A stretch of 46,740 nucleotides of DNA from positions 1 to 46,740 of the forward strand of contig DJIF01000069.1 of NCBI GenBank assembly GCA_002433485.1, given 5' to 3'. A program made the position numbers and the translations under genes. Source of the DNA: Deltaproteobacteria bacterium UBA6601. Lineage in GTDB: Bacteria; Myxococcota_A; UBA796; UBA9615. Shown here in pieces: positions 1 to 8,430 of the stretch (within the stretch, counting starts at the first letter, position 1; the number at the start of each line of letters is the position of its first letter). Under the pieces are notes generated by a model. The model made no database searches and was not told the DNA's origin. It saw only the letters and a program-made list of their open reading frames with translations.

Positions 1-692
1 CCTGCAAGCACCCCATCAGAGCCTGGCACAACATTCCCATCGTTGGTTGGCTGCTACTGGGTGGCCGCTGCTTTGATTGCGACGCTCCATTTTCCATTCG
101 CTACCCAGCGGTAGAGGCTGGCGCAGCAATGCTCTGGATGCTGGTCTATCTAAGGCTGATTCCCGAACTGGAAACGCTGCTCGATGAACCGCTCATGCTG
201 CTCACTGTAGTGGCCTATGGAAGCTACTTCTCTGCACTGGTAGCGATCAGCCTTATCGACGCCAGGCACTTCATCGTCCCGGACGTCATCTCCCTGCCAC
301 TGATTCCCCTCGGCATCAGCTTGATTGCCATCCTGGAGCAATCCGGTATCGGCGCGAGTTCGCTTCCCCAATCGGTCCTCGGCGCGCTGCTGGGGGCCGG
401 TTCCATGCTCGCCCTGGCTGGTATTGGCCGACTACTGATGGGTCGGGAGGCGTTGGGGATGGGTGACGTTAAGCTGGTTGCTGCCATAGGCGCCTGGCAG
501 GGTGCCCATCCAACCTTATTGCTGTGCGTATTCATCGCCTCGCTCATCGGCAGCGCGGCAGGCATCTCCTACATGGCAATCCACGGCCGCAAGCGGCACC
601 TGAAGCTTCCTTTTGGCCCCTACCTCTGTCTGGGTGCGCTGAGTTCCTGGTTGGCCGGCGAACAACTCATGGCCCTCTTGCTAGGGGGCTGA
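1..692 (+). CDS. pilD: Prepilin peptidase, type IV leader peptidase (5' truncated by window edge)
   Basis: Inner-membrane aspartyl protease that cleaves, and in two-domain forms N-methylates, type IV prepilins or pseudopilins. The reading frame is already open at base 3, so the start lies outside the window. The first visible residues carry part of the cytoplasmic zinc-finger region (a Cys, then GGRCFDCDAPFSIRYPAVE), which is typical of the long two-domain form. The two catalytic Asp motifs are visible as SLIDARHFIVPD and GMGDVKLVAA, and several hydrophobic helices follow. The gene lies 89 bp upstream of pilT on the same strand, which supports a pilus role rather than type II secretion, though the enzyme often serves both. 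The stop is TGA at 690-692. Confidence 0.93.
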   Translation, partial: CKHPIRAWHNIPIVGWLLLGGRCFDCDAPFSIRYPAVEAGAAMLWMLVYLRLIPELETLLDEPLMLLTVVAYGSYFSALVAISLIDARHFIVPDVISLPLIPLGISLIAILEQSGIGASSLPQSVLGALLGAGSMLALAGIGRLLMGREALGMGDVKLVAAIGAWQGAHPTLLLCVFIASLIGSAAGISYMAIHGRKRHLKLPFGPYLCLGALSSWLAGEQLMALLLGG

Positions 693-733
693 TCCCCTCT
701 TCCCGGCCCCCACGAGCTGTGTCCAGCCGGTCG

Positions 734-766
734 TATAAGATATGACTCGCAGAGCGTTTAAACGCT
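734..766 (+). promoter_or_regulatory. Possible pilT promoter -10 and 14-bp palindrome
   Basis: A TATAAG hexamer (734-739) is followed by the perfect 14-bp palindrome AGCGTTTAAACGCT (753-766), which ends 4 bp before the AAGGAG Shine-Dalgarno of pilT. The palindrome could be an operator or a small 5'UTR hairpin. No good -35 was recognised, so the promoter call is weak. Confidence 0.3.
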
Positions 767-781
767 GGTCAAGGAGCCTTG

Positions 782-1825
782 ATGCACATCCATGAACTGC
801 TCATGATCGCTGTCCGAGAAGCTGCCAGTGACTTGCACATCAGTGCAGGAGAGGTCCCCGCTTTACGGGTAAATGGCCAGATCCAGCGCTTTGAAGGAGC
901 GCCGCTGGGTGGCGACGAAGTCAAGCGGCTGCTCTACAGCATCATGACCGAGCGACAGCGCAGTAACTTCGAGCAAGAGATGGAAGCCGACTTCTCCATT
1001 GGCATCTCCGGGCTGGCTCGCTTTCGGGTAAATCTATTTCAGCAAACCCGAGGCATGGGCGCGGTTTTCCGCACTATCCCCGAAGCTCTGCTCAGCCTCA
1101 ACGAGTTGGGCATGCCGCCGGTAGTGGAGGAAATCTCGGACTACCATCAGGGTCTGGTGCTCGTGACCGGACCAACCGGCTCAGGCAAATCCACCACGCT
1201 GGCCGCGATGGTCGACCACATCAACCGCACACGAGCCCAGCACATCCTCACTATTGAAGATCCCGTCGAATTCGTCCATCGACCTAATCAATGCATCATC
1301 AACCAACGGGAACTGGGACAGCACACCAGGTCCTTCGATGCAGCCCTCCGAGCTGGCTTGCGCGAAGACCCAGATGTGATTCTGGTGGGTGAGATGCGGG
1401 ATCTGGAAACCATCCAACTGGCGCTTACTGCAGCGGAGACCGGGCATCTGGTCTTTGGCACGCTGCATACCCGCGGCTCTATTGAGACCATCAACCGAAT
1501 CATCGATGTGTTCCCGGCGGGGGCTCAGGCGCAGATTCGCACGCAGCTGGCCGGTGCACTGCGGGCAGTTATCAGCCAGACCCTGCTACCCAAGAAAAAC
1601 GGCAAGGGACGGGTCTGTGCTGCCGAGATCATGGTGGTCTCCTATGCAATCAGAAACCTGATCCGCGAGAACAAAGTCTTTCAGATCCCGTCTCTACTGC
1701 AGAGTTCCCGGGCCGCAGGCAATCGAACCCTCGATGCACACCTCACCGAGTTGGTCAGCAGCGGCCTGATCCATCAACACAGCGCCGATGCTGTGCGCGG
1801 CGAAGCCGAGCTGGCTGCTACCTGA
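782..1825 (+). CDS. pilT: Twitching motility ATPase PilT
   Basis: Hexameric cytoplasmic ATPase that powers type IV pilus retraction. The 347-residue length is normal for PilT. Visible motifs are Walker A GPTGSGKST (about 130-138), the Asp box around LTIEDPVEFVH, Walker B DPDVILVGEMRD (about 197-207), the His box GHLVFGTLHT (221-230) and the PilT-specific AIRNLIRE motif near the C terminus, which separates it from the extension ATPase PilB. The ATG at 782 is preferred over the in-frame TTG at 779 because AAGGAG at 771-776 sits 5 nt upstream of it. The gene follows the prepilin peptidase; thiS starts 13 bp after its stop, so thiamine genes may be co-transcribed with it. Confidence 0.96.
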   Translation: MHIHELLMIAVREAASDLHISAGEVPALRVNGQIQRFEGAPLGGDEVKRLLYSIMTERQRSNFEQEMEADFSIGISGLARFRVNLFQQTRGMGAVFRTIPEALLSLNELGMPPVVEEISDYHQGLVLVTGPTGSGKSTTLAAMVDHINRTRAQHILTIEDPVEFVHRPNQCIINQRELGQHTRSFDAALRAGLREDPDVILVGEMRDLETIQLALTAAETGHLVFGTLHTRGSIETINRIIDVFPAGAQAQIRTQLAGALRAVISQTLLPKKNGKGRVCAAEIMVVSYAIRNLIRENKVFQIPSLLQSSRAAGNRTLDAHLTELVSSGLIHQHSADAVRGEAELAAT

Positions 1826-1838
1826 ACAGGAGGCGATT

Positions 1839-2042
1839 GTGCAGATCAAGGTTAACGGTGAAGCCAGAGAGGTCCCGGCAGACCTTTCTCTTGAGCAGCT
1901 GCTCGTCGACCTGAAAATCCCCGGTAGAGAAGGCGTCGCGGTGGCCCTCAACCTGCGCGTAGTGCGCCGCCAGGAACGCCAGGGCCTGCAGCTCTCCGAA
2001 GGAGACCGGATCGATATCGTGACCGCTGTCGGAGGAGGCTGA
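1839..2042 (+). CDS. thiS: Sulfur carrier protein ThiS
   Basis: A 67-residue ubiquitin-fold sulfur carrier. Its C-terminal Gly is converted to a thiocarboxylate and donates sulfur to ThiG for the thiazole moiety of thiamine. The protein begins MQIKVNGEAREV and ends in VGGG, so the required Gly-Gly terminus is present. The start is GTG at 1839: AGGAGG (1828-1833) lies 5 nt upstream. The reading frame is open further upstream, but that part overlaps pilT. The gene is followed by thiG after 101 bp. No thiF, thiH or thiO is in the window, so activation of the carrier must be encoded elsewhere. Confidence 0.92.
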   Translation: MQIKVNGEAREVPADLSLEQLLVDLKIPGREGVAVALNLRVVRRQERQGLQLSEGDRIDIVTAVGGG

Positions 2043-2143
2043 GCGCCCCTCGCAAGCGTTGTGATCCAGGCACGGACGGGCTACTCTTCGCAACCCTTGA
2101 GCGACAGGATCGCTGGAGTTCAGCCAAACCAGGAGAGAATGCG

Positions 2144-2923
2144 ATGACTTACTTCGTGGGCAAGCACGAGTTCAACTCACGGCTCATCGTGGGCACCGGC
2201 AAGTACCCCGACTTTGAGACCATGCGCAAGGCCCTCGATCTCTGCGGTGCTGAGCTTGTGACCGTTGCCCTGCGACGTATCAATCTCAACGCAGAACCCG
2301 GCAAGGGCCTGCTTGACTTCATCGACCGCTCCCGCTTTCGCCTGCTCCCCAATACAGCTGGCTGCTTCACCGAAGAAGACGCGGTACTCACGGCTCGTCT
2401 GGCCCGGGAAGCCCTGGAGACCGACCTGATCAAACTGGAAGTAATCGGCGACCCCAAGACCCTGTTCCCTGACAACGAGGCAACCCTGCGAGCCGCTGCC
2501 ACCCTGCTTGACGAAGGCTTCACGGTAATGCCCTACATCAGCGACGACCCCATTGCCTGCCGCAAGCTGGCCGACATGGGCTGCGCCTGTGTGATGCCCC
2601 TCGCTGCACCCATTGGTTCAGGTCAGGGCATCCGCAACCCCACCAATCTGCGCATCATTCTTGAAACCGTAGAGGTTCCTGTCATCGTAGATGCGGGCGT
2701 CGGCACGGCCTCGGATGCTGCTCTGGCGATGGAGCTGGGCTGCACCGCGGTGCTCATGAACACTGCAATCGCCGGGGCCGACGACCCCCTGAAGATGGCC
2801 TCAGCCATGGGCAGCGCCGTGGAGGCCGGACGACTGGCCTTCGAGGCCGGTCGAATTGAGAAACGCCTGTACGCAGCGGCAAGCTCACCAATGGCTGGAA
2901 GGGTCAGCTTCGCGGGCGAGTAG
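2144..2923 (+). CDS. thiG: Thiazole synthase ThiG
   Basis: TIM-barrel enzyme that condenses deoxyxylulose 5-phosphate, dehydroglycine and ThiS-thiocarboxylate to thiazole phosphate. The 259-residue length is typical. Family features include the N-terminal FNSRLIVGTGKYP, the Schiff-base Lys at about 97 in DLIKLEVIGD, LLPNTAGC, VMPLAAPIGSGQGI and the phosphate-binding VDAGVGTASDAA and AVLMNTAIAGA. Where most homologues have TVAVRR, this one reads TVALRRINL, a conservative change. The ATG at 2144 is preceded by an AGGAGAG-type ribosome binding site. It sits between thiS and the ThiE-like gene, whose GTG starts 5 bp after the thiG stop. Confidence 0.96.
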   Translation: MTYFVGKHEFNSRLIVGTGKYPDFETMRKALDLCGAELVTVALRRINLNAEPGKGLLDFIDRSRFRLLPNTAGCFTEEDAVLTARLAREALETDLIKLEVIGDPKTLFPDNEATLRAAATLLDEGFTVMPYISDDPIACRKLADMGCACVMPLAAPIGSGQGIRNPTNLRIILETVEVPVIVDAGVGTASDAALAMELGCTAVLMNTAIAGADDPLKMASAMGSAVEAGRLAFEAGRIEKRLYAAASSPMAGRVSFAGE

Positions 2924-2928
2924 CCGGC

Positions 2929-4260
2929 GTGGCCACACGACTTGTGCGCCGCCCACCTTTTCGCATCTACGCGATCACAGACTGTCGAGCGGTTCCGGAC
3001 CACGCGACACTGATGGAGCGCGCTGCAGCCCTGCTTTCGGCAGCCCCTGCAGGTAGGCTCGCCATTCAGCTACGAGACAAAGAGCTGGCAGCCGGCTCTC
3101 GCATGGCTCTAGCCGGCGACCTCCGCCAGCTATGCCACCGCCATGGCGCCCTGCTGTTCATCAACGGTGATATCGAGCTGGCCCGCTCCTGTGGCGCAGA
3201 TGGAGTCCACTTTCCCGAAACAGCACTAGCTGCTGCATCCCTTCAGCCCGAACTGCTCAAGGGGAACGGCAAGAGACTCTGGCTGGGAGGCTCGTGTCAT
3301 GACGCCCAGGGCCTGCAGGCTGCAGCGGCGCAGGGACTGGACTTCGTTACTTTGAGTCCGGTCCTGCCAAGCCCAGGCAAAGCAGCCCCCGGCGAAGAGC
3401 TCGGCTGGAAGAACTTTTCTGAGCTAAGCAGACAGACTGAGCTGCCGGTCTTCGCCCTCGGCGGTCTCGGCGGTCCAGACGCAGCTAGTGCAGCAGCAAA
3501 TGGCGCCCATGGCGTGGCCGCGATTCGCTCCCTTTGGCAGGGTGGGGATGCTCCGCGGCTTATCACCGAACTATTGCAGCCCTTCGCACCGGTCGGCTGT
3601 AGCGCCCGCGGAGGCCTGATCGGACGCGCGCTTAGCTCCGTAGTTGGATCCTTGGTGATGCTTCAATTGTTGGCCTGCGGACCTCAATCAACAACACCAG
3701 CCAACCTGCCGACTGATGACGATGACGACAGCTCCGCACCGCAACAGGAAATCACCGACATACCCCTCCCTGCCGGACCCTTTGGGCTGCACTGCAGCAG
3801 TGTAGAGCCCGACGACCTGGAAATCGCCATGGGCAGCACTGGGATCCTCGACCCGCCCTGGGCCAACGCCAACGACTGCGGAAGCATCAACCCAACCAGT
3901 ACGGGACTGCTGGTCCGCCTATCCGGCAACATCGAGGACCTGGTAGTCGACACCTGGGATGGCGACAACGACAGCTTCTTCTTCCGTGTTGAACGAGAAC
4001 TGTTCGTCCATGGCGTACTCCGCTGGGAACCCCTACAAGGTGACTTTGACGCCCGGGTTATGTGCGGGGCTGGAACGCAATGGCGTGACCTGTTCGGCCG
4101 GGGGCTTGCAACTACGGCAGTCCCAGAGAGCCACGCTGGCCAGTTTGCCCTGCTGCCCGGAGACTCCTGCTGGATTGTGGTGGTTGGCTACAGCGGCCAG
4201 GTCGGAAGCTATGACCTGTGGCTCGAAGAACGCGTCCTCGGCTCTGCTGGTAGACCCTAA
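2929..4260 (+). CDS. thiE: ThiE/TenI-like protein fused in frame to a poly-Asp lipoprotein domain
   Basis: Residues 1-220 form a thiamine-phosphate-synthase/TenI barrel: FRIYAITD, IQLRDKEL, DGVHFPE, SCHDAQGL, LSPVLPSPGK and ALGGL. SCHD and the LGW after PVLP resemble the ThiE-like domain of Nudix-ThiE proteins, so thiazole tautomerase or ThiP synthase are both possible; thiSG adjacency supports a thiazole role. With no stop codon, the frame continues into a hydrophobic stretch with a lipobox (VMLQLLACG, Cys about 248), a TDDDDDSSAP tether and a roughly 180-residue domain of unknown function. A normal lipoprotein would start near residue 230. GGAGG at 3610-3614 lies there, but the only nearby in-frame codons are CTG 3616, ATC 3619 and later TTG/GTG/ATG 3652-3660. 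Either a real fusion or a lost stop between two genes. Confidence 0.8.
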   Translation: MATRLVRRPPFRIYAITDCRAVPDHATLMERAAALLSAAPAGRLAIQLRDKELAAGSRMALAGDLRQLCHRHGALLFINGDIELARSCGADGVHFPETALAAASLQPELLKGNGKRLWLGGSCHDAQGLQAAAAQGLDFVTLSPVLPSPGKAAPGEELGWKNFSELSRQTELPVFALGGLGGPDAASAAANGAHGVAAIRSLWQGGDAPRLITELLQPFAPVGCSARGGLIGRALSSVVGSLVMLQLLACGPQSTTPANLPTDDDDDSSAPQQEITDIPLPAGPFGLHCSSVEPDDLEIAMGSTGILDPPWANANDCGSINPTSTGLLVRLSGNIEDLVVDTWDGDNDSFFFRVERELFVHGVLRWEPLQGDFDARVMCGAGTQWRDLFGRGLATTAVPESHAGQFALLPGDSCWIVVVGYSGQVGSYDLWLEERVLGSAGRP

Positions 4261-4699
4261 AGAAGCTGCCCCAAGAGGAACTACAACCCAGCGGCAAGCC
4301 CAATGAAGCGCTCCGCTGTTGGGAAGCTAACTGCCCAAAAACAGCAAGCTCGGCATAGGTCACATAGTTGTCCAGCCAGCCACCACCCCGGCAGATCCGA
4401 TGCTCGCTGTCATGATTGTCGAGTGGAGCGCTATCACCACCATCAAGGGCGACTCCAGCTCTGCTCTAAGCCTATCAAGACGAAAAATCTGCCCTCTTAG
4501 CGCAAGAAACTCAGGGACTCCAAAGACACCCTTAAGCAAGGCCCTAACCAACCCTGAAATCGAACGACTGCGATCCCATAGGAACCAATCAATCAACCCC
4601 AAAAAGCTGGCGATGAAGCGAAGATGTTTGTGATCACTACGTTTTTTTTGATCTCCATCACTAGACCCGGAGATCCCCATTGGGCATGCTCGGGGATCC
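4261..4699. other. AT-richer intergenic gap with GATC sites, no supported gene
   Basis: A 439-bp stretch between the ThiE-lipoprotein and dam. Its 3' half is visibly richer in A/T than the neighbours, with a run of eight T at 4642-4649. Short frames exist on both strands but none has a recognisable protein or a good start. GATC occurs at 4394, 4572, 4632, 4650, 4672 and 4695. GTGATCAC at 4630-4637 is an 8-bp palindrome. Confidence 0.6.
4672..4698 (+). promoter_or_regulatory. GATC-bearing inverted repeat at the dam start
   Basis: The arms GATCCCC (4672-4678) and GGGGATC (4692-4698) are separated by 13 bp, and the second arm ends 1 bp before the dam ATG. The right arm includes the only Shine-Dalgarno-like GGGGA. 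An RNA hairpin here would mask the ribosome site, and each arm holds one GATC. Confidence 0.4.
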
Positions 4700-5560
4700 A
4701 TGCTGAACAAAGATCCAGGATCCAACGTCGGCCATCGACGCACAGCTGCGCCAGCGCTAAAGCGTGCGCGCCCCTTCCTTAAGTGGGTCGGTGGCAAAGG
4801 CCGCGTCCTACCTCAGCTGCAGCCACTGCTACCAACAAGCTTTGAGCGCTACTTTGAGCCCTTCATTGGGGGCGGGGCGATGTTCTTCGCGCTGCGTCCA
4901 CCAACCACAGAACTGTGGGACATCAACTCCGAGCTCATCAACTGCTATCGAGTTATCCGGGATCAGGTGGAAGAGCTCATCTCAGCACTTCGGCTACACC
5001 GCTACGAGAAGGACTATTACTACGCGCTACGTTCGCTGGATCCCGCAACGCTTGGGCCGGTGGCTCGAGCCGCGCGGACCATCTGTCTGAACAGAACCGG
5101 CTTCAACGGCCTGTACCGCGTCAACAGATCGGGCAACTTCAACGTCCCCTTCGGCCGCTACACTAACCCCACCATCTGCGACGCACCGAATCTGCGCCTG
5201 TGCCAGCGGGCTCTGAGCCAGGTCCGCCTTGAGACCGAAGACTTTGAAGCCCTCGATGAGCGCGCTAAAGCCGGAGACTTCGTGTACTTCGACCCACCCT
5301 ATGTGCCCCGCAGTCCCACCTCAGCCTTCACCAGTTACAGCGCGGTCGGCTTCAAGCTCCACGACCAGCAACGCCTCGCAGCCCTGTTCACCCGCCTCTC
5401 AGAACGTGGGGTGAAGCTGATGCTGTCCAACTCTGATGTGCCGCTGGTCCATGAGCTCTACCAGGAGTTTCGCATCGACCTCATTCAGGCCTCGCGTAAC
5501 GTCAACGCCAGAGCAGACCGGAGGGGAGCAGTCAGCGAGGTAGTGGTTCGTAACTACTGA
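4700..5560 (+). CDS. dam: Dam-family DNA adenine-N6 methyltransferase (GATC type expected)
   Basis: D12-class amino-methyltransferase of 286 residues, close in layout to E. coli Dam (278). The N-terminal PFLKWVGGKG (25-34) and FEPFIGGGAMF (52-62) form the AdoMet site. The LNRTGFNGLYR and GNFNVPFGRY segments match the Dam target-recognition region, and the catalytic DPPY is at 198-201, followed by PRSPTSAFTSY. The methylated base is therefore expected to be the A of GATC; this is inferred from family resemblance. No restriction endonuclease or MutH-like gene is adjacent, so it looks solitary. The start ATG sits within a cluster of GATC sites. The 3' end overlaps the convergent Rieske gene by 7 bp. 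Confidence 0.93.
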   Translation: MLNKDPGSNVGHRRTAAPALKRARPFLKWVGGKGRVLPQLQPLLPTSFERYFEPFIGGGAMFFALRPPTTELWDINSELINCYRVIRDQVEELISALRLHRYEKDYYYALRSLDPATLGPVARAARTICLNRTGFNGLYRVNRSGNFNVPFGRYTNPTICDAPNLRLCQRALSQVRLETEDFEALDERAKAGDFVYFDPPYVPRSPTSAFTSYSAVGFKLHDQQRLAALFTRLSERGVKLMLSNSDVPLVHELYQEFRIDLIQASRNVNARADRRGAVSEVVVRNY

Positions 5561-6573
5561 GCCGATCCGACTGCTGCGCTTCCACCCTCACTATCGTCCC
5601 GAGCCTCCTGCTTGGCGCTCCATGCCTTAAGCCTAGGAGCGACGAACTTGCGCAGATGTTGCCCGAGGGGCAGATCATTCTCACACATGTTGATGTTGTC
5701 GCCGGCCAGAAATGCCTGTGCACTGGCTCCGGTCCAGACCCGGTCTTCATCCTCCAGCAGCCGCACCGTCAAGGTACGAAAGGCAAGCTTGCTCAGCAGC
5801 TTCAACATCGGGTTCCGAGTGCGTGCGGTGTAGCATTCCCAATACAGGGTCCTGGTGGGCGAGAGCGGAGTCACAAAGGTCTGAAAGTAGTTGATACTGC
5901 GATCGTCCATCTCGGCAGCACTTGCATACATGCGCACCTCCCGGTCGGCGGGCTCCAGGCGCACGGTAACTTTGCGATCATCCTCATGGACAACCCGCGA
6001 ACTGAAGGCGCTACCCGGCACATGTGCATTGCTCCGCAACGCACCATAGAGCTTATAGAAGGGGCTGTAGCCACGGTGGAAGGCAAAGTGGGCATAGTCC
6101 ACTGAACTGAACAGAGCGAGATAGAAGGGGCACTCAAATTCGACCCGGTAGAGGGAAAAGTCCTCAAGAACCTCCTCCGGCAAGCGCGCCCGCACCGCCT
6201 CTTCATCGCCCGGATCCCCTAACCAGCAGAACACCAGCCCCCCCGCCACGAGGGCCCCAAAGCGCTTAAGGGAGCAGCGTCGAGTCCGAGTCAGGGTCGG
6301 CTGGTCGCAGACCTCCCCGGTATCGGCATCAAACAACCAACCATGATAGGCGCAACGGACCCCACGGGGCTCAACTGTGCCCATTGAAAGAGGCAGCCCG
6401 AGGTGGGCACACTGATCCTCAAAGACACGTGGTCGACCATGGTTCCAAAGCACGCATAGCGTGCGCCCCATGGCCTCAACCCGAAGCATCCGCTCCCGCT
6501 TGAGCTCCTTGCAGGTAGCCACCGGAAAGGGCACATCATGAAAGGCGCCAAGCTCAAGTTGCGGCGTCAGCAT
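5554..6573 (-). CDS. Rieske-type oxygenase, ring-hydroxylating/PaO-like
   Basis: A 339-residue protein with an N-terminal Rieske [2Fe-2S] domain: Cys55-x-His57, 16 residues, then Cys74-x2-His77 (CAHLGLPLS and CAYHGW). A catalytic-type C-terminal domain follows, with a candidate mononuclear iron site in VDYAHFAFHRG (Asp159, His162, His166) and an acidic EDEDRVW motif near residue 288. Such proteins hydroxylate or demethylate aromatic, steroid or tetrapyrrole substrates with electrons from a separate reductase. No reductase gene is nearby and the substrate cannot be told. The spacing between the two His is three residues rather than the four usual in this class. The start ATG is at 6573. Confidence 0.85.
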   Translation of the reverse strand: MLTPQLELGAFHDVPFPVATCKELKRERMLRVEAMGRTLCVLWNHGRPRVFEDQCAHLGLPLSMGTVEPRGVRCAYHGWLFDADTGEVCDQPTLTRTRRCSLKRFGALVAGGLVFCWLGDPGDEEAVRARLPEEVLEDFSLYRVEFECPFYLALFSSVDYAHFAFHRGYSPFYKLYGALRSNAHVPGSAFSSRVVHEDDRKVTVRLEPADREVRMYASAAEMDDRSINYFQTFVTPLSPTRTLYWECYTARTRNPMLKLLSKLAFRTLTVRLLEDEDRVWTGASAQAFLAGDNINMCENDLPLGQHLRKFVAPRLKAWSAKQEARDDSEGGSAAVGSAQ

Positions 6574-6783
6574 GTATTCAGTAAGCCACCGCGCAAGGCC
6601 ACTGGCAAGAAGCTGGGCGTCTTGGCTACCTCGTCAGCTCTCAACTTAAGCGCGCCCCAAGCGGCTCCATCGCTGCCCCTCGAAGCCAGCTGAGCAGCCC
6701 GAACAACAACAGCCTCAACGCCGCAAAACTGGCACGGGCGCGCCATCAACCTGAATAATGTACCCACAACTGGCGCGAGAAAA
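6574..6783. other. Divergent intergenic region
   Basis: The region between the Rieske oxygenase and the polytopic membrane protein, which diverge. It should hold promoters for both, but no clear -35/-10 pair or repeat stands out. Confidence 0.4.
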
Positions 6784-8430
6784 ATGCAACAGCACCCCCA
6801 GCAAGCCGATCAAAACCGCCCGCATAGAGCTTTTTTGGTGCTCGGCGTGGTGATTCTCATCGGCGCACTGCTGCAATTGACCCGGCTGCCCTTTCGCTGG
6901 AGCCCGGTCGCCCTCGCCTACGCCGCCTACTTCCACGAGTTTCGCCACGCCATCGAGTTGGCCGGGCCACTGGCTGCCTTCAGCACCTTCGTCGGCCTGC
7001 ACCCGCCCGCCTACTCGCTGGTTTTTCTCACCCTGATGGAGTACCGCGCTACGGGACTCTCCTGGCTGGCCTGCTCGGCACTGTTCTCCCTAGTCTCAAT
7101 TCCCCTGGTCTGGTGGACTGCACGCCAGGGAGTAAGACTGCAAGGTTCAGTCATGCTGGGGCCGGCCCTGCTCGCAGGACTGGTCATCGCGGTCTCGCCC
7201 CACCGCAACGCCTACGGCCTTGAGGTCAACAACTACCCGCTGCTCATCGGAGTCACGGCAGCCCAATTGCTGTGCTTTGCCCGCCTGTTCGGCGAGTCCG
7301 CGGGTCACAACCAGCTGAAAGGCCCCGCGGCCTGGCTGAACCGCGATGAGTTGCTGTGGCTGATGGTAACGGCCCTGGCGATCTGGACGCACCTGTTAAG
7401 CATCGCCCTGCCCTGCGCACAGCTGCTGTTGGTCATAACGTTGCCCGAGACGCGCCAGCGTACATTTCGACTACTGCTGCTCAGTTCCGCTGTTACGGCA
7501 ATGTGCCTGCCCCTGAGCGACGAGCTGTTGCGGGGAATTGCATCCGCGCCCATCAACGAGGCACCGGGTCTGACAACCGCACTGGCAGCCGCAGTCCTTG
7601 AGCTTCCGGGCCGCTACGGCTCTCGCTACGGCGCCTACCTGCTCATTGGGCTGGGCCTGTTCGGTGCAGCAAGGGCGCTGCGGCTAAAGCCATTCCGACG
7701 GATTGTGCCGCTAAGCTGGCTGATGCACTTGGTGGTTGCAGCCGGCCTGATCCTGACCATGGTATCGAGAGGTACGGCGGCCGCACACCAATTCCCCTAT
7801 TACCTGGTGCTGTTGCCTTCGGGAGCCTTATTGATTGGCCTCAACCTCGCTCCGGGCCTGGGCCTGCGAGCCCGGCGAGTCGCCATCGCCCTCACCCTAC
7901 TGGCCCTGGCGCTTCACGCAACGGACCTGGGCAAAGAGGCCCATAGAGGCCTGCAAGCTCGCTCCGAGGCTGCCCTTAATTACGGGCTCATTGAAACTGC
8001 ACTGGACTCCTGGACACCGGGAAGTTCGCTCTTGCTGCACGGCTTTCCAGACTACATGGACGACGACAAAGACGGGCTCGACGCTGCATTCCAACTGGTC
8101 CCGTGGAACCAGCGCATTCACTTTGGCCAACCGAAGGTCGAGACCCTCGTCCCAGGTGACCCAAACTGGGGACAGCCCCTGCAGTTTGAGAACCAACGCT
8201 GGCTCTACACATTCACCAGCTTTGAGCCCAGTCGAGTCGAAGCAATCACCACCGCAATGCACGCTCAAGGTCGGCGAGTTGTCGTAGCCGCTTACGACAC
8301 CCAGCGCGGAGCACGAGAGGCCGAAGAGCTAAAAACATGGGCGAGCAGGTATGGAGAGCCCGGGCGCAGGGCCCAGGGCCAGCTCCTGTTTATCCTGGAC
8401 CCGCCGACCACCGGCCTACCGTCACGGTAA
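6784..8430 (+). CDS. Polytopic membrane protein, GT-C (GT39/ArnT-like) glycosyltransferase candidate
   Basis: A 548-residue protein with about ten hydrophobic helices in residues 15-380, then a soluble C-terminal domain of about 150 residues. The layout, and a first-loop region ending in HPPAYSLVFLTLMEYR, resemble GT39/PMT-type glycosyltransferases, in which an HPPxY motif follows the first periplasmic loop. These use polyprenyl-phosphate sugars to modify lipids or proteins at the outer face of the inner membrane. The acidic residues usual in the first loop are not obvious, so the enzyme class is an inference. The soluble part holds the unusual acidic DYMDDDKDGLD. The 3' end overlaps the convergent next gene by 9 bp. 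The ATG at 6784 has only a weak ribosome site. Confidence 0.7.
   Translation: MQQHPQQADQNRPHRAFLVLGVVILIGALLQLTRLPFRWSPVALAYAAYFHEFRHAIELAGPLAAFSTFVGLHPPAYSLVFLTLMEYRATGLSWLACSALFSLVSIPLVWWTARQGVRLQGSVMLGPALLAGLVIAVSPHRNAYGLEVNNYPLLIGVTAAQLLCFARLFGESAGHNQLKGPAAWLNRDELLWLMVTALAIWTHLLSIALPCAQLLLVITLPETRQRTFRLLLLSSAVTAMCLPLSDELLRGIASAPINEAPGLTTALAAAVLELPGRYGSRYGAYLLIGLGLFGAARALRLKPFRRIVPLSWLMHLVVAAGLILTMVSRGTAAAHQFPYYLVLLPSGALLIGLNLAPGLGLRARRVAIALTLLALALHATDLGKEAHRGLQARSEAALNYGLIETALDSWTPGSSLLLHGFPDYMDDDKDGLDAAFQLVPWNQRIHFGQPKVETLVPGDPNWGQPLQFENQRWLYTFTSFEPSRVEAITTAMHAQGRRVVVAAYDTQRGAREAEELKTWASRYGEPGRRAQGQLLFILDPPTTGLPSR

Noticed and set aside
2043..2143. TPP riboswitch upstream of thiG
   Set aside because: I saw no thi-box (CTGAGA...) elements here or upstream of thiS; the 101-bp gap has only the thiG ribosome site.
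4360..4797. 145-residue frame on the minus strand across the dam start
   Set aside because: It overlaps the start and first AdoMet motif of dam, has low-complexity content, no recognisable domain and no ribosome site. The AT-rich gap alone explains its length.
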